A DNA stretch of 64,000 nt from SHVO01 sp041905795 (GTDB lineage: Bacteria > Pseudomonadota > Alphaproteobacteria > Rhodospirillales > Rhodospirillaceae), in assembly GCA_041905795.1 (NCBI GenBank), contig JAYRKL010000011.1:60515-124514 (forward strand). The letters are read 5' to 3'. Position 1 is the stretch's first letter. Every line of letters starts with the position of its first letter. This document shows, piece after piece, positions 25,166 to 34,745 of this stretch. The notes under the pieces are model-generated. The model had not been told where the DNA came from and did not search any database. It was given only the letters and a program-made list of their open reading frames with translations. The position numbers and the translations under genes are program-made.

Positions 25166-25951
25166 TCAGCCCGGGATCATCGCCAGCACGCGCAAGGGGC
25201 TGCCGGAGCCCCTTTTGATTTTCAGCGGTGCCGCCACGATGATGGCGCCGGTGGGCGGCAGCTTGTCGAGGTTGGTGAGACTGGCCAACCCGAACTTATT
25301 GGCGCCGTGCATCAGGTGGTGGCAGGGGAAGGCCGGGTTGAACTTGAACGCCTGACCGGCGTCGGTGCCGACGGTCTCGACGCCCACGCCACGCACGTTG
25401 CGTTCCTTGGCCAGGAACGGCACCGCGTCCGCGTCCCAGCCCGGGGTGTGCGGGCCGTCTTCCTTGAAATTCAGGAACTCATCCGGATTGGTGCGCTTGG
25501 ACCAGTCGGAGCGGATCAGCACCCAGGCGCCGGCCGGGATGCGCCCGTGTTTCTTCTCCCATTCCTCGATCTGGGCGATGGTGATCAGGTGATCGGGGTT
25601 CTTCGACACCGCCGCAGCCACGTCGATGACACAGGCCGGACCGATGAACTTCTCGACCGGGATCGTGTCGGTGGAGTTGCCCTGGTAGTCCTTGCCGGTG
25701 ATCCAGTGGATCGGCGCGTCGAAATGGGTGCCGGTGTGCTCGCCGCACTTGAACCAGTTCCAGTACCACATCGGGCCCTTGGAATCGTATTCCGACAGCA
25801 CTTCGATTTCGAACGGCGGGTTCTGCGCGAACTCGGGCGGCAGCTTGAGGATCGGAGTCGTCGGCTCCAAGGGCTGGGTCAGGTCGATCACCTTGATGCC
25901 GCCGTTGGACAGAAGTTCCGCAAACGCGCCGAGAACTGAAGCTCCGTTCAT
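25166..25951 (-). CDS. Cyclase-family metal hydrolase (kynurenine formamidase-like, PF04199)
   Basis: A 261-aa member of the cyclase/arylformamidase family. The metal-binding signature HTGTHFDAPIHW (HxGTHxDxPxH) is intact, and the second conserved part, VRGVGVETVGTDAG and FPCHHLMHGAN, is also present. Bacterial KynB of this family hydrolyses N-formylkynurenine; other members open isatin or act on cyclic amides. The start ATG 25951 follows CAGGAGGG and discards a longer reading into the promoter. It is the first gene of the cyclase-iorA-iorB operon, divergent from a MarR regulator 140 bp away, which is probably its repressor. Confidence 0.85.
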   Translation of the reverse strand: MNGASVLGAFAELLSNGGIKVIDLTQPLEPTTPILKLPPEFAQNPPFEIEVLSEYDSKGPMWYWNWFKCGEHTGTHFDAPIHWITGKDYQGNSTDTIPVEKFIGPACVIDVAAAVSKNPDHLITIAQIEEWEKKHGRIPAGAWVLIRSDWSKRTNPDEFLNFKEDGPHTPGWDADAVPFLAKERNVRGVGVETVGTDAGQAFKFNPAFPCHHLMHGANKFGLASLTNLDKLPPTGAIIVAAPLKIKRGSGSPLRVLAMIPG

Positions 25952-26008
25952 AGTGCCCTCCTGAAGGTGGTTGCCGCCCTGGTTCCAAAATGTCTGGTCG
26001 GGAGAATT

Positions 26009-26027
26009 ATTACCAATTTCAAGTAAT
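26009..26027. promoter_or_regulatory. Candidate MarR operator between cyclase operon and marR
   Basis: ATTAC-CAATTTCAA-GTAAT has perfect 5-bp arms in an AT-rich patch midway between the two divergent starts (25951 and 26093). The position and size suit a MarR dimer repressing both promoters. The core is only partly symmetrical, so this is tentative. Confidence 0.45.
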
Positions 26028-26092
26028 CCCGCAATTGATGCCCGCACCCAGATGCTTTTATTCTGAGCACGAGCCTGGGAGGCGCCAAGACC

Positions 26093-26617
26093 ATGGCTGC
26101 GAAGCGAAAATCTAAAAACGACCCGAGCGCGGCCGACTTCTCGCTCGAGGATTACCCGTTCTATCTGATGACCCGCTGCATGGCGGGCTATTACGCCATG
26201 CTGGAGAAGGCCCTAAAGGCGGCGGGCGTCGACCAGCCGCGCTGGCGCGTGCTGATGATCCTGGGCGCCCAGAACCCGAGCACCATGAGTGAGTTGGCCG
26301 AGCGCTCGGTGATCAAGGCCTCGACCATGACCCGACTGATCCAGCGCATGCAGCGTCAGGGTCTGGTGCGCAGCGCCAAACACCCCGGCGACAACCGCGT
26401 CTCAAAGGTCTATCTGACCGCGCTCGGCAAACAGCGCCTGAAGATGGTGCGCGAAATCGGCGGCCAGATTTTTCAGCGCACGTTCGGGACGGTGGAAGAC
26501 GCGCGGCTGAGGGATTTCGTGACGATTCTGAAGCGGGTGATTGGCAATTTGCAGGAGCCGGCGTTTGCGAGTGGGGATTCAAGCACGCCGCGCAACCAAC
26601 GGCGCGCCGACTCCTAA
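26093..26617 (+). CDS. MarR-family transcriptional regulator (divergent from the cyclase-ior operon)
   Basis: A 174-aa winged-helix protein. The DNA-binding part reads WRVLMILGAQNPSTMSELAERSVI, recognition helix KASTMTRLIQRMQRQGLV, wing HPGDNRVSKVYLTALGKQ. The N-terminus is Lys-rich. The start follows CCTGGGAGGCGCCAAGACC. It is transcribed away from the cyclase-iorA-iorB operon and probably autoregulates and represses it in response to an aromatic ligand. The last codons (about RRADS) and the stop lie inside a tRNA-Arg-like 3' fragment (26606-26655), so the tail may have been rewritten by an integration event. Confidence 0.88.
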   Translation: MAAKRKSKNDPSAADFSLEDYPFYLMTRCMAGYYAMLEKALKAAGVDQPRWRVLMILGAQNPSTMSELAERSVIKASTMTRLIQRMQRQGLVRSAKHPGDNRVSKVYLTALGKQRLKMVREIGGQIFQRTFGTVEDARLRDFVTILKRVIGNLQEPAFASGDSSTPRNQRRADS

Positions 26618-26655
26618 TCAGCGGATCCCCAGTTCGAATGCTGGTGCGCCCGCCA
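26606..26655 (+). other. tRNA-Arg(CCU)-like 3'-half fragment, possible attachment-site remnant
   Basis: The segment reads like the 3' half of a tRNA: a 5-bp anticodon stem with one mismatch around a CTCCTAA loop (anticodon CCT at 26613-26615), a variable region, CCAG-TTCGAAT-G-CTGG resembling a T-arm, then TGCGCCCG-CCA. No 5' half precedes it; the MarR gene occupies that place. The normally invariant 53:61 pair is G:G, so it is not a working tRNA. Such 3' fragments are what site-specific integration into tRNA genes leaves behind. No second copy was found in the window. Confidence 0.45.
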
Positions 26656-26890
26656 TTCCCGAACAAAACTGGACACTCCTTCGGAGATGACTTTTGCTTG
26701 TTCGACGATAGCGCCCGCAAGGACCGCCTTGGGCCCCGAGACGCATATCTCATGCTCCGTGCCCCACCCCTCTCCACAAACTGCCGCCCATAGGCCCGCC
26801 GGAAGGTTGGGTCTTCATCCCGTTCCCGGACTCGCCCTGCTGAGGGGCAGTACTGCGGGTCTGAGATCTTTTTCCGGACGTTTTTCCTCG
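26656..26890. other. Gap between tRNA-like fragment and histidine kinase gene
   Basis: About 235 bp with lower GC and no convincing gene. On the minus strand one frame reads NLPAGLWAAVCGEGW, then VLAGAIVEQAKVISEGV, from 26828 down to 26618. It has no start codon and no recognised family; it may be a gene remnant or chance. Confidence 0.35.
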
Positions 26891-29038
26891 CTATGGGGAG
26901 TCGGATACCGGTGCTCCGGCTTGGTCGCCGAGCAAGGACGCCAGGCGCGCAGCGAGTTCCGCGCGGCGGTATGGTTTGGCCAGGAATTCCTCCCGCTGGT
27001 CGGTCACTCCCGAGCCATTGGCCAGCGGCGACCCGGCATAGCCGGACGTCAGCAGTACTTTCAACCCAGGCCTCAGTTTTCGCGCTTTCGCGGCGAGCGC
27101 GATGCCATCCACGCCGCCGGGCATAACCACGTCCGAAAACATCACCGAAATTTGCGGACAGTTTTCGAGCTTGCTCAATGCGTCGGCGGTGCTGTCGGCT
27201 TCAACTGTTACGTATCCGAGGCTTTCCAATAGCGCCACGGCTGAAAACCGCACCGCAGCGTTATCCTCCACCACCAGCACCTGCTCGCCGCCGCTCCTGG
27301 TCGGCGGCGCGGCGCTCGGTTCGGCGCTGGCTTCTTGCTCAGCCGTGATGGGGAAGCAAAGCTCGAAAGTTGTGCCACGGCCAAGTTCGCTGGCGACGGC
27401 AATGTACCCGCCGGACTGTTTGACAAATCCCTGCACCATGCTCAGCCCCAGTCCGGACCCCTTTCCAACATCCTTAGTTGTGTAGAAAGGGTCAAAGCAA
27501 CGGCTGAGCGTGTCGGCGGTCATGCCTACGCCCGTATCAGACACCGTAACAACGGCATACATTCCGGAGGCGATTTGCTCAACTCCGTCGATCATCTTTC
27601 CTTCACGATGATCTCTAAAGGACGCATCGATCGTAAGCGTTCCTCCCGCCGGCATGGCATCCCGTGCGTTCAGCGCCACGTTGACCAAAGCCGCCTCCAG
27701 CTGAGCATCGTCCACTTTGCATATCATCGCCGTGGCGGGCAGATTGACCCGGATATCGATCGCCTCGCCTAGGGTTCTGCGCAGCATCTCCGTGGATCGC
27801 GAAATTAACGGCCGGAGATCGATCGTGCGCGAGATGAGAGGTTGTTGACGGGCAAAGGCAAGAAGCTGCTCGGTCAGTTTGGCTCCCCTGAAGACAGCTT
27901 GCACAGCCTCTTCGATATTAGCGCGCGCTGGCGAACCTGCCGACAGGCCGTCCGCGGCCAGGTCCAGGCGTGCGCTGATCAGCCCGAGCAGATTATTGAA
28001 GTCGTGCGCCATGCCGCCTGTGAGTTGGCCGATTGCCTCCAGCTTGGTCGAATGGGCGAGCTGCCGTTCTAGTTTTTGCCGCTCTTCAAGCGACACAAAC
28101 GCTCGTTTGCGCTCTTCGAAAAGCGCGGCCACCATCAAGGTTGTGGCGGATAGCACGGCCAGGAATGCCTGCACCCGCAATATATTGCCCTCAAGCGTCG
28201 GAAGGCCTCCGCCAAACAGATGGAAACCTCTGGTGGCCATCCAGCATACTGCCACCGAAAATATAGCCGTCGTCCCTGTTGCCGCCATCACTCCGCCTTG
28301 TGCGGCGATCCAAACAAGGAAAGGGAGGACTAAGTATGCCTCGGCGACGGTGAGTTGGGTTGGCGTGATTGGCGCCAGCAAGGCGAAATAGCCGATGGTC
28401 GTAATCAAAGTTATTACGACGAATACGAACATGCCTCGGTTGCGAAGAGATAGGGCGCTGCGCCATTGGGTGCCATTGGCGATCCAGGTCAGCAATGCCG
28501 GAGTGAGCGTCAGTTCGCCAATGGCGCTGCCCAGCCACCATTGCCGCCATCGCAACCAATAGTCAGCGAGCGTGGTGTCCGGTCCACTTTGAACCAGGGC
28601 ACCGACGAGTGCTCCCGCCATTGGTCCAACGATCCCCGCTGCGCCTATGAAGAGAAGCGCCTCCGATAGATGGGCAAACAGCATCCTGCCTGTAGTCAAA
28701 CCAGTCAGGAGTGTCGCCGCGAGAATCGTTTCCACGAGATTCGCGGTGACGGATAGGGCGGCCTCGGCCAGGGAGGCGTGGTAGAAAGAAAAATCGACAA
28801 TCAGTTCGGCAAGGCTCCCCGCCAAGGCGTAAGCCCACCAGTCTCGCTTGGGCGCTAGCATCAGCGCCGTGATTATCGCGCAATTGGCCGGCCACATAAC
28901 GCCCACGATTTTGGACGGGCCGGCGAGATAACTTCCCAGAACTGCGCCGGCGAGGTAGCCGAAGAAACTAAGTGTTGTGTTCCGGAGGAGCGGACCGCTG
29001 GAAATCTTCGGGAGTGCCGGCACGGCCAGGAGCCTCAT
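26891..29038 (-). CDS. MASE1 hybrid sensor histidine kinase with C-terminal receiver
   Basis: A 715-aa inner-membrane kinase. Residues about 15-305 form a MASE1-type membrane sensor with eight or so hydrophobic segments (MWPANCAIITALMLAPKRDW is typical). A short coiled segment with EERQKLERQL leads to the HisKA H-box GGMAHDFNNLL near residue 350. The ATPase domain shows DTGVGMTAD, FDPFYTTKDVGKGSGLGLSMV. The C-terminal receiver begins VLVVEDNAAVR and has phospho-Asp in MFSDVVMPGGVDG; the Lys-containing end is present as LAKPYRR. Base composition is lower in GC than its neighbours, and the gene sits between a tRNA-like fragment and a parS site, hinting at acquisition. No cognate response regulator is adjacent. 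The signal is unknown. Confidence 0.88.
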   Translation of the reverse strand: MRLLAVPALPKISSGPLLRNTTLSFFGYLAGAVLGSYLAGPSKIVGVMWPANCAIITALMLAPKRDWWAYALAGSLAELIVDFSFYHASLAEAALSVTANLVETILAATLLTGLTTGRMLFAHLSEALLFIGAAGIVGPMAGALVGALVQSGPDTTLADYWLRWRQWWLGSAIGELTLTPALLTWIANGTQWRSALSLRNRGMFVFVVITLITTIGYFALLAPITPTQLTVAEAYLVLPFLVWIAAQGGVMAATGTTAIFSVAVCWMATRGFHLFGGGLPTLEGNILRVQAFLAVLSATTLMVAALFEERKRAFVSLEERQKLERQLAHSTKLEAIGQLTGGMAHDFNNLLGLISARLDLAADGLSAGSPARANIEEAVQAVFRGAKLTEQLLAFARQQPLISRTIDLRPLISRSTEMLRRTLGEAIDIRVNLPATAMICKVDDAQLEAALVNVALNARDAMPAGGTLTIDASFRDHREGKMIDGVEQIASGMYAVVTVSDTGVGMTADTLSRCFDPFYTTKDVGKGSGLGLSMVQGFVKQSGGYIAVASELGRGTTFELCFPITAEQEASAEPSAAPPTRSGGEQVLVVEDNAAVRFSAVALLESLGYVTVEADSTADALSKLENCPQISVMFSDVVMPGGVDGIALAAKARKLRPGLKVLLTSGYAGSPLANGSGVTDQREEFLAKPYRRAELAARLASLLGDQAGAPVSDSP

Positions 29039-29445
29039 ATTCGACTGTTTTCAGTTGGTTATTCCCCGGATGCACTTGATGCTGCGGGGATGGTGAGCAA
29101 CCATTGGTCGTGGCAACTTTAACCAGATATCAGTTGTGAAATGCTGCTGTACAGACACCACTAGTTGCGCGTGTACCCTGCCTGTCGGCATTCCGGCAAA
29201 CATCCTGGCCGGAGCGAATCCCCGGGACTTTATAAAACCAAAAATCTGCCCGTAGGGATTGAAATCCGTACTCAGCGCGCCATGACGAGCAGACATAATT
29301 CGCTGCGCGATTGCGCTCGCACATATGCGCTTCAGCCGAGATCGTTTCAGGCGGTGGGGCCGCTCGATCTCCGCCACATCAGTTCTTGTCGTGCCCCGCC
29401 ACCAGCGCGCGCTACCCCGCCTTTGCGTAAAACACGGGGCCCAAT
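29039..29445. other. Gene-free stretch upstream of the histidine kinase
   Basis: About 400 bp with mixed composition (taaccagatatcag, tttataaaaccaaaaatc). It should include the histidine kinase promoter. Open frames here are short and without family resemblance. I see no RNA gene. Confidence 0.5.
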
Positions 29446-29461
29446 TGTTTCACGTGAAACA
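29446..29461. promoter_or_regulatory. parS centromere-like site (ParB binding)
   Basis: TGTTTCACGTGAAACA is a perfect 16-bp palindrome identical to the widely conserved chromosomal parS consensus TGTTNCACGTGAAACA bound by ParB. It lies in non-coding DNA 15 bp beyond the end of the acyl-CoA dehydrogenase gene. Such sites cluster around the replication origin in most bacteria. It is the only perfect copy I found in the window; parA/parB are not present. Confidence 0.9.
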
Positions 29462-29476
29462 TATTAAGTACGCGGC

Positions 29477-30639
<1,163 letters not shown>

Positions 30640-30640
<1 letters not shown>

Positions 30641-31476
30641 CAGTTGCCCTCGAAGACCGGCTTGGTTTTCCCGGCAAACGCCACATAGGCGCGCTCGAAA
30701 TCCTGGGTCTGCATGCAGATGGCTTGCGCTTGCGCCTCGGCCTCGATGGCCATGTCGAGGCTCATCGACCATTCCATGGCGAGTTGGGTCTTGGTCATGC
30801 CGTGGCCGAAGGTCGGGCCCTTGGCCAGCGATGCCGCCAGTTCGCGCGCCTTGCTCATCAATACGTCAGAAGCGTGCAAAGCATTGAAGAAGCCCCAGCG
30901 CTCGCCCTCCTCCGCGCTCATGCTGCGGCCGGTGAACAAGAGTTCCGCGGCGCGGCCCTGGCCGATGATTCTTGGCAGAATCGCGCAGGCGCCCATGTCG
31001 CACCCCGCCAGGCCCACGCGCGTGAACAGAAAGGCCGTCTTGGCCGCGGGCGTGCCGAGGCGCATATCCGAGGCCATGGCCATGATGGCGCCGGCGCCGG
31101 CGCAGACGCCGTCCACCGCGGCGATGATCGGCTGCGGGCAGCCGCGCATGGCTTTCACCAGGTCGCCGGTCATGCGGGTGAAGTCCAGCAGTTCGCCCAT
31201 GCTCATCTTGGTGAGCGGCCCGATGATCTCGTGCACGTCGCCGCCGGAGCAGAAGTTGCCTTCGGCGCCGGTGACGATCACCACCTTCACCGTGTTTTGC
31301 GCATAGACCAGGTCGCGGAACAGGTCGCGCAGCTCGGCGTAGGACTCGAATGTCAGCGGGTTCTTGCGCTCGGGCCGGTTGAGGGTGATCTCGCCCACGC
31401 CGTCCTTCAGCGACCACAGGAAATGCCGCGCCTTGTAGGCGGCCACCGCCGCGCCTCTGTCTCCACCCACCCTCAC
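30640..31476 (-). CDS. Enoyl-CoA hydratase/isomerase family protein
   Basis: A 278-aa crotonase-fold protein. The oxyanion-hole segments are visible as GNFCSGGDVHEIIG and AAVDGVCAGAGAIMAMASDM, followed by KTAFLFTRVGLAGCDMGACAILPRIIG, where family catalytic acids normally sit; the second classical Glu appears replaced in GCDMGA, so a hydrolase or isomerase activity is as likely as hydration. The start is GTG, overlapping the SDR stop (GTGA). It is the middle gene of an operon whose three genes overlap by four bases each, so co-production in fixed ratio is likely. Confidence 0.88.
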
Positions 31477-32246
31477 GGCATCACCTCCCCGCCCGCGATC
31501 ACGATCGACTGTCCGTTGATGCTGTCAGACCCCGGGCCGCACAGCCACGCCGCCGCCGCCGCCACTTCTTCGGGCGATATGAGGCGCTTTTGCGGATTGC
31601 GCGCGGCGAGCAGCGCGCGGGCTTCCTCGTCCGACACGCCCTTCCTGGCGCGCACGTTGGCGATGGCGGCATCCGCCATGTCGGTCTCGGTATACCCCGG
31701 GCACAGGGCGTTGACGGTGACGCCGGCCTTGGCGAATTCCAGGGCCAGGGACCGGGTCAGGCCCACCAGTCCATGTTTGGCCGCCACATAGGCCGCGACA
31801 CCGGCATACCCGGTGACGCCGGCGACGCTGGCGATATTGATGATGCGGCCCCAGCGGGCGGCCTGCATGCCGGGCAACACCGCCTGGGCGCAGAGGAAGG
31901 CGCCGGTGAGATTGACACTAAGAGTATCGTTCCAGGCGGCGAGGCTGGTGTCCAGGAACGGCACCGCTTGGGCGGCGCCGGCGTTGTTCACCAGGATCGA
32001 GACCGGGCCGTGGGTTTGCGCGGCCGCGGCCAGCGCGGCGGCGATGGAGGCGGCGTCGGTCACATCGGCCGCCAGGCCTTGGGCGCCCGGCAGGGTCTTG
32101 GCGGCGGCCTGGAGTCTGGCCAGGGTGCGCCCCACCAGCGTCAGCCGCGCGCCGCGCGCCGCCAACTCCCGGGCGATGGCGAGGCCGATGCCGCTGCCGC
32201 CGCCGGTCACCAGCGCGTGATGTTTTTCGAGCCCTTTTGCGGTCAT
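31473..32246 (-). CDS. Short-chain dehydrogenase/reductase
   Basis: A 257-aa classical SDR. The Rossmann motif is TGGGSGIG, the structural motif NNAGAA, the catalytic Ser in IINIASVAG and the YVAAKHG tetrad (Tyr-x3-Lys), all intact. The product probably oxidises a 3-hydroxyacyl-CoA in the beta-oxidation-like arm of this cluster. Alternative start codons exist at 32264 (ATG) and upstream; 32246 was chosen because AGGGGCGAG precedes it and it gives the usual short lead to the Rossmann strand. The gene heads an operon divergent from the FAD-monooxygenase/OYE gene, with an 18-bp palindrome between them. Confidence 0.9.
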   Translation of the reverse strand: MTAKGLEKHHALVTGGGSGIGLAIARELAARGARLTLVGRTLARLQAAAKTLPGAQGLAADVTDAASIAAALAAAAQTHGPVSILVNNAGAAQAVPFLDTSLAAWNDTLSVNLTGAFLCAQAVLPGMQAARWGRIINIASVAGVTGYAGVAAYVAAKHGLVGLTRSLALEFAKAGVTVNALCPGYTETDMADAAIANVRARKGVSDEEARALLAARNPQKRLISPEEVAAAAAWLCGPGSDSINGQSIVIAGGEVMP

Positions 32247-32344
32247 CTCGCCCCTGTCGTCCATGATGCGGCGGCGTGCGCCGCTCTTTAAGACTATCCC
32301 GTGCCGGCCCAATCATGTCTCTTGGAAAAAGACCGGCGGACGAT

Positions 32345-32362
32345 TACTTTAACATTAAAGTA
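32345..32362. promoter_or_regulatory. 18-bp perfect palindromic operator between divergent aromatic-CoA operons
   Basis: TACTTTAA-CA-TTAAAGTA has perfect 8-bp arms around CA. It sits 99 bp upstream of the SDR operon and 56 bp upstream of the monooxygenase/reductase start. The size and symmetry suit a MarR-type dimer controlling both operons. Either MarR protein of the window could be its ligand; this is inferred. Confidence 0.7.
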
Positions 32363-32417
32363 TCTACAAACCCCCAGATCTACAAGCCGCGGCGCGCCGG
32401 GGCGGATGGAGCAGTCA

Positions 32418-34721
32418 ATGAAGATCGTGTGCGCGGGCGGCGGGCCCGCCGGCCTGTACTTCGCCATCTCGATGAAGCTGCGCGACCGGTCGCACGACAT
32501 CACGGTCTACGAGCGCAATAAACCCGACGACACCTTCGGCTGGGGCGTGGTGTTCTCCGACCAGACCATGGTCAACCTCGAGCGCAACGATCCCGAAAGC
32601 GCCAAGGCCATCGGCGCCGCGTTCATTCACTGGGACGATATCGACGTCCATCTGCGCGGCCAATGCATCCGTTCCACCGGCCACGGCTTCATCGGCATCG
32701 GCCGCAAACAGCTGCTGCTGATCCTGCAAAAGCGCGCGCGCGACCTGGGCGTCAAGCTGGTGTTCGATCACCCGGTCGACGACATCGAGGCGGTGGCGCC
32801 GGACGCCGACCTGATCATCGCCGCCGACGGCCTCAACAGCGTGGTGCGCGGCAAATACGCCGCCGAGTTCGGCGTCGACCTCAAATGGGCGCGCAACAAG
32901 TTCGTCTGGCTGGGCACCTGCAAGGTGTTCGAGGCCTTCACCTTCATCTTCGAGGAAACCGAGCACGGCTGGATCTGGGCCCACTGCTACCGCTTCGACG
33001 AGACCACATCGACCTTCATCGCCGAGTGCAGCCAGGAAACCTGGGACAAGTTCGGCTTCGAACACATGAGCCAGCAGGAAAGCTGCGCCACGCTCGAGCG
33101 CATCTTCGCCAAATACCTGGACGACAACCCGCTGCTGTCCAACGCCAACCATATCCGCGGCTCGGCCTGGATGACCTTCCCGTGGATCAACTGCCGGAAG
33201 TGGTGGCACAAGAACATCATCCTCATGGGCGACGCCGTGCACACCGCCCACTTCTCCATCGGCTCCGGCACCAAGCTAGCGTTCGAGGACGCGATCCTCT
33301 TGGCGGAGATCGTGCACTCCGACCTGCCGCTGACCGAGGGCCTGCAGAAATACCAGGACGCCCGCATGCTGGACGTGCTGCGCCTGCAGAACGCGGCGCG
33401 CAATTCGACCGAATGGTTCGAGACCGTCGACCGCTACCTGCCGTTCGACCCGCTGCAGTTCACCTATTCGCTGCTCACCCGCAGCCAGCGCATCAGCCAC
33501 GAGAATTTACGCATGCGCGACCGCGCCTGGCTGGAAGGCGTAGAGACGTGGTTCGCCGCGCGCGCCACCGGCCAGCCGGCGACGGCGCCGGTGCCGCCCA
33601 TGTTCACCCCCTTCCCCCTGCGCGGCATGACCTTGGTCAACCGCGTGGTGGTCTCGCCCATGGCCACCTACAGCGCCAAGGACGGCGTGCCCGGCGACTT
33701 CCACCTGGTGCACTACGGTTCGCGCGCCATGGGCGGCGCCGGCCTGGTCCACACCGAGATGACCTGCGTCTCGCCGGAAGGCCGCATCACCCCGGGCTGC
33801 ACCGGCATGTATGCACCGGAACACACCAAGGCCTGGCGGCGCATCACCGACTTCGTGCATGCCAACAGCGCGGCCAAGATCTGCCTGCAATTGGGCCACG
33901 CCGGGCCCAAGGGCTCCACCCGCGTCAGCTGGGAAGGCACCGACAAGCCGCTCGCCAGCGGCAACTGGCCAATCCTGGGCCCGTCCGCTGTGGCTTGGTC
34001 GCCGGACAACCAGACGCCCGTGGTCATGACCCGCGCCCTGATGGACAAGGTCAAAGGCGAATTCGTCGCCGCCACCGAGATGGCCGAGGCCGCCGGCTTC
34101 GACATGATCGAACTGCACTGCGCCCACGGCTATCTGCTGTCGGCTTTCATCACGCCCATCACCAACACCCGCACCGACGATTACGGCGGGTCGCTGGAGA
34201 ACCGCCTGCGGTACCCCCTGGAGGTGTTCGCCGCCATGCGCGCCGCCTGGCCCGCCCACAAGCCCATGTCGGTGCGCATTTCCGCCACCGACTGGCTGCC
34301 GGCGGACGGCATCACGGCGGAGGATTCCGTGAAAATCGCCGACGCCTTCGAACAGGCGGGCTGCGACATCATCGACGTCTCCACCGGCCAGACCTCGGCG
34401 CGGGCGCAGCCGGTGTATGGGCGCATGTTCCAGACGCCGTATTCGGACAAGATCCGCAACGAACTCAAGATCGCCACCATGGCGGTGGGCAATATCTTTG
34501 AAATCGACCATGTGAACTCGATCCTGGCGGCGGGGCGCGCCGACCTGTGCTGCCTCGCGCGTCCGCACCTGGCCGATCCGCAGTGGACCTTCCGGGCCGC
34601 GGCCGAGCAAAACTACAGCGGACCGGGCTTCACACCGCCCAAGCAGTATCACCCCGGCTTCCAGCAGATGGAGCGCAACTTCGCGCGCCTCAAATCCATG
34701 GCCGCGGCCACCAACGGATAG
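32418..34721 (+). CDS. Bifunctional aryl-CoA monooxygenase/OYE-like reductase (2-aminobenzoyl-CoA or salicylyl-CoA type)
   Basis: A 767-aa fusion. Residues 1 to about 385 are a flavin monooxygenase of the salicylate-hydroxylase type: Rossmann CAGGGPAGLYFA at the N-terminus, then DADLIIAADGLNS and the FAD motif IILMGDAVHTAHFSIGSG. Residues from about 395 form an Old-Yellow-Enzyme-like TIM barrel: FTPFPLRGMTLVNRVVVSPM, QLGHAGPKGS, FDMIELHCAHGYLLSAFITP and NTRTDDYGGSLENR. This fusion matches 2-aminobenzoyl-CoA monooxygenase/reductase of Azoarcus evansii and bifunctional salicylyl-CoA 5-hydroxylases, which hydroxylate, and in the former then reduce, the ring of an aryl-CoA. ATG 32418 follows GGAG at a 7-base distance. 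It begins an operon with the amidase gene. Confidence 0.9.
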   Translation: MKIVCAGGGPAGLYFAISMKLRDRSHDITVYERNKPDDTFGWGVVFSDQTMVNLERNDPESAKAIGAAFIHWDDIDVHLRGQCIRSTGHGFIGIGRKQLLLILQKRARDLGVKLVFDHPVDDIEAVAPDADLIIAADGLNSVVRGKYAAEFGVDLKWARNKFVWLGTCKVFEAFTFIFEETEHGWIWAHCYRFDETTSTFIAECSQETWDKFGFEHMSQQESCATLERIFAKYLDDNPLLSNANHIRGSAWMTFPWINCRKWWHKNIILMGDAVHTAHFSIGSGTKLAFEDAILLAEIVHSDLPLTEGLQKYQDARMLDVLRLQNAARNSTEWFETVDRYLPFDPLQFTYSLLTRSQRISHENLRMRDRAWLEGVETWFAARATGQPATAPVPPMFTPFPLRGMTLVNRVVVSPMATYSAKDGVPGDFHLVHYGSRAMGGAGLVHTEMTCVSPEGRITPGCTGMYAPEHTKAWRRITDFVHANSAAKICLQLGHAGPKGSTRVSWEGTDKPLASGNWPILGPSAVAWSPDNQTPVVMTRALMDKVKGEFVAATEMAEAAGFDMIELHCAHGYLLSAFITPITNTRTDDYGGSLENRLRYPLEVFAAMRAAWPAHKPMSVRISATDWLPADGITAEDSVKIADAFEQAGCDIIDVSTGQTSARAQPVYGRMFQTPYSDKIRNELKIATMAVGNIFEIDHVNSILAAGRADLCCLARPHLADPQWTFRAAAEQNYSGPGFTPPKQYHPGFQQMERNFARLKSMAAATNG

Positions 34722-34745
34722 CGCTTTTCATCGCGGAGAAAGTCC

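Noticed and set aside
26606..26655. Functional tRNA-Arg gene
   Set aside because: No 5' half or matching acceptor strand precedes it and the 53:61 pair is lost.
26313..26777. Minus-strand frame containing SIRTGDPLIRSRRAV
   Set aside because: This peptide type arises from reading antisense through tRNA-like sequence; it overlaps the MarR gene and is not a protein gene. It did lead to the tRNA-fragment finding.
29039..29445. Small RNA or further gene in the gap before parS
   Set aside because: No hairpin with T-run, no open frame with a ribosome-binding site and no recognisable motif.
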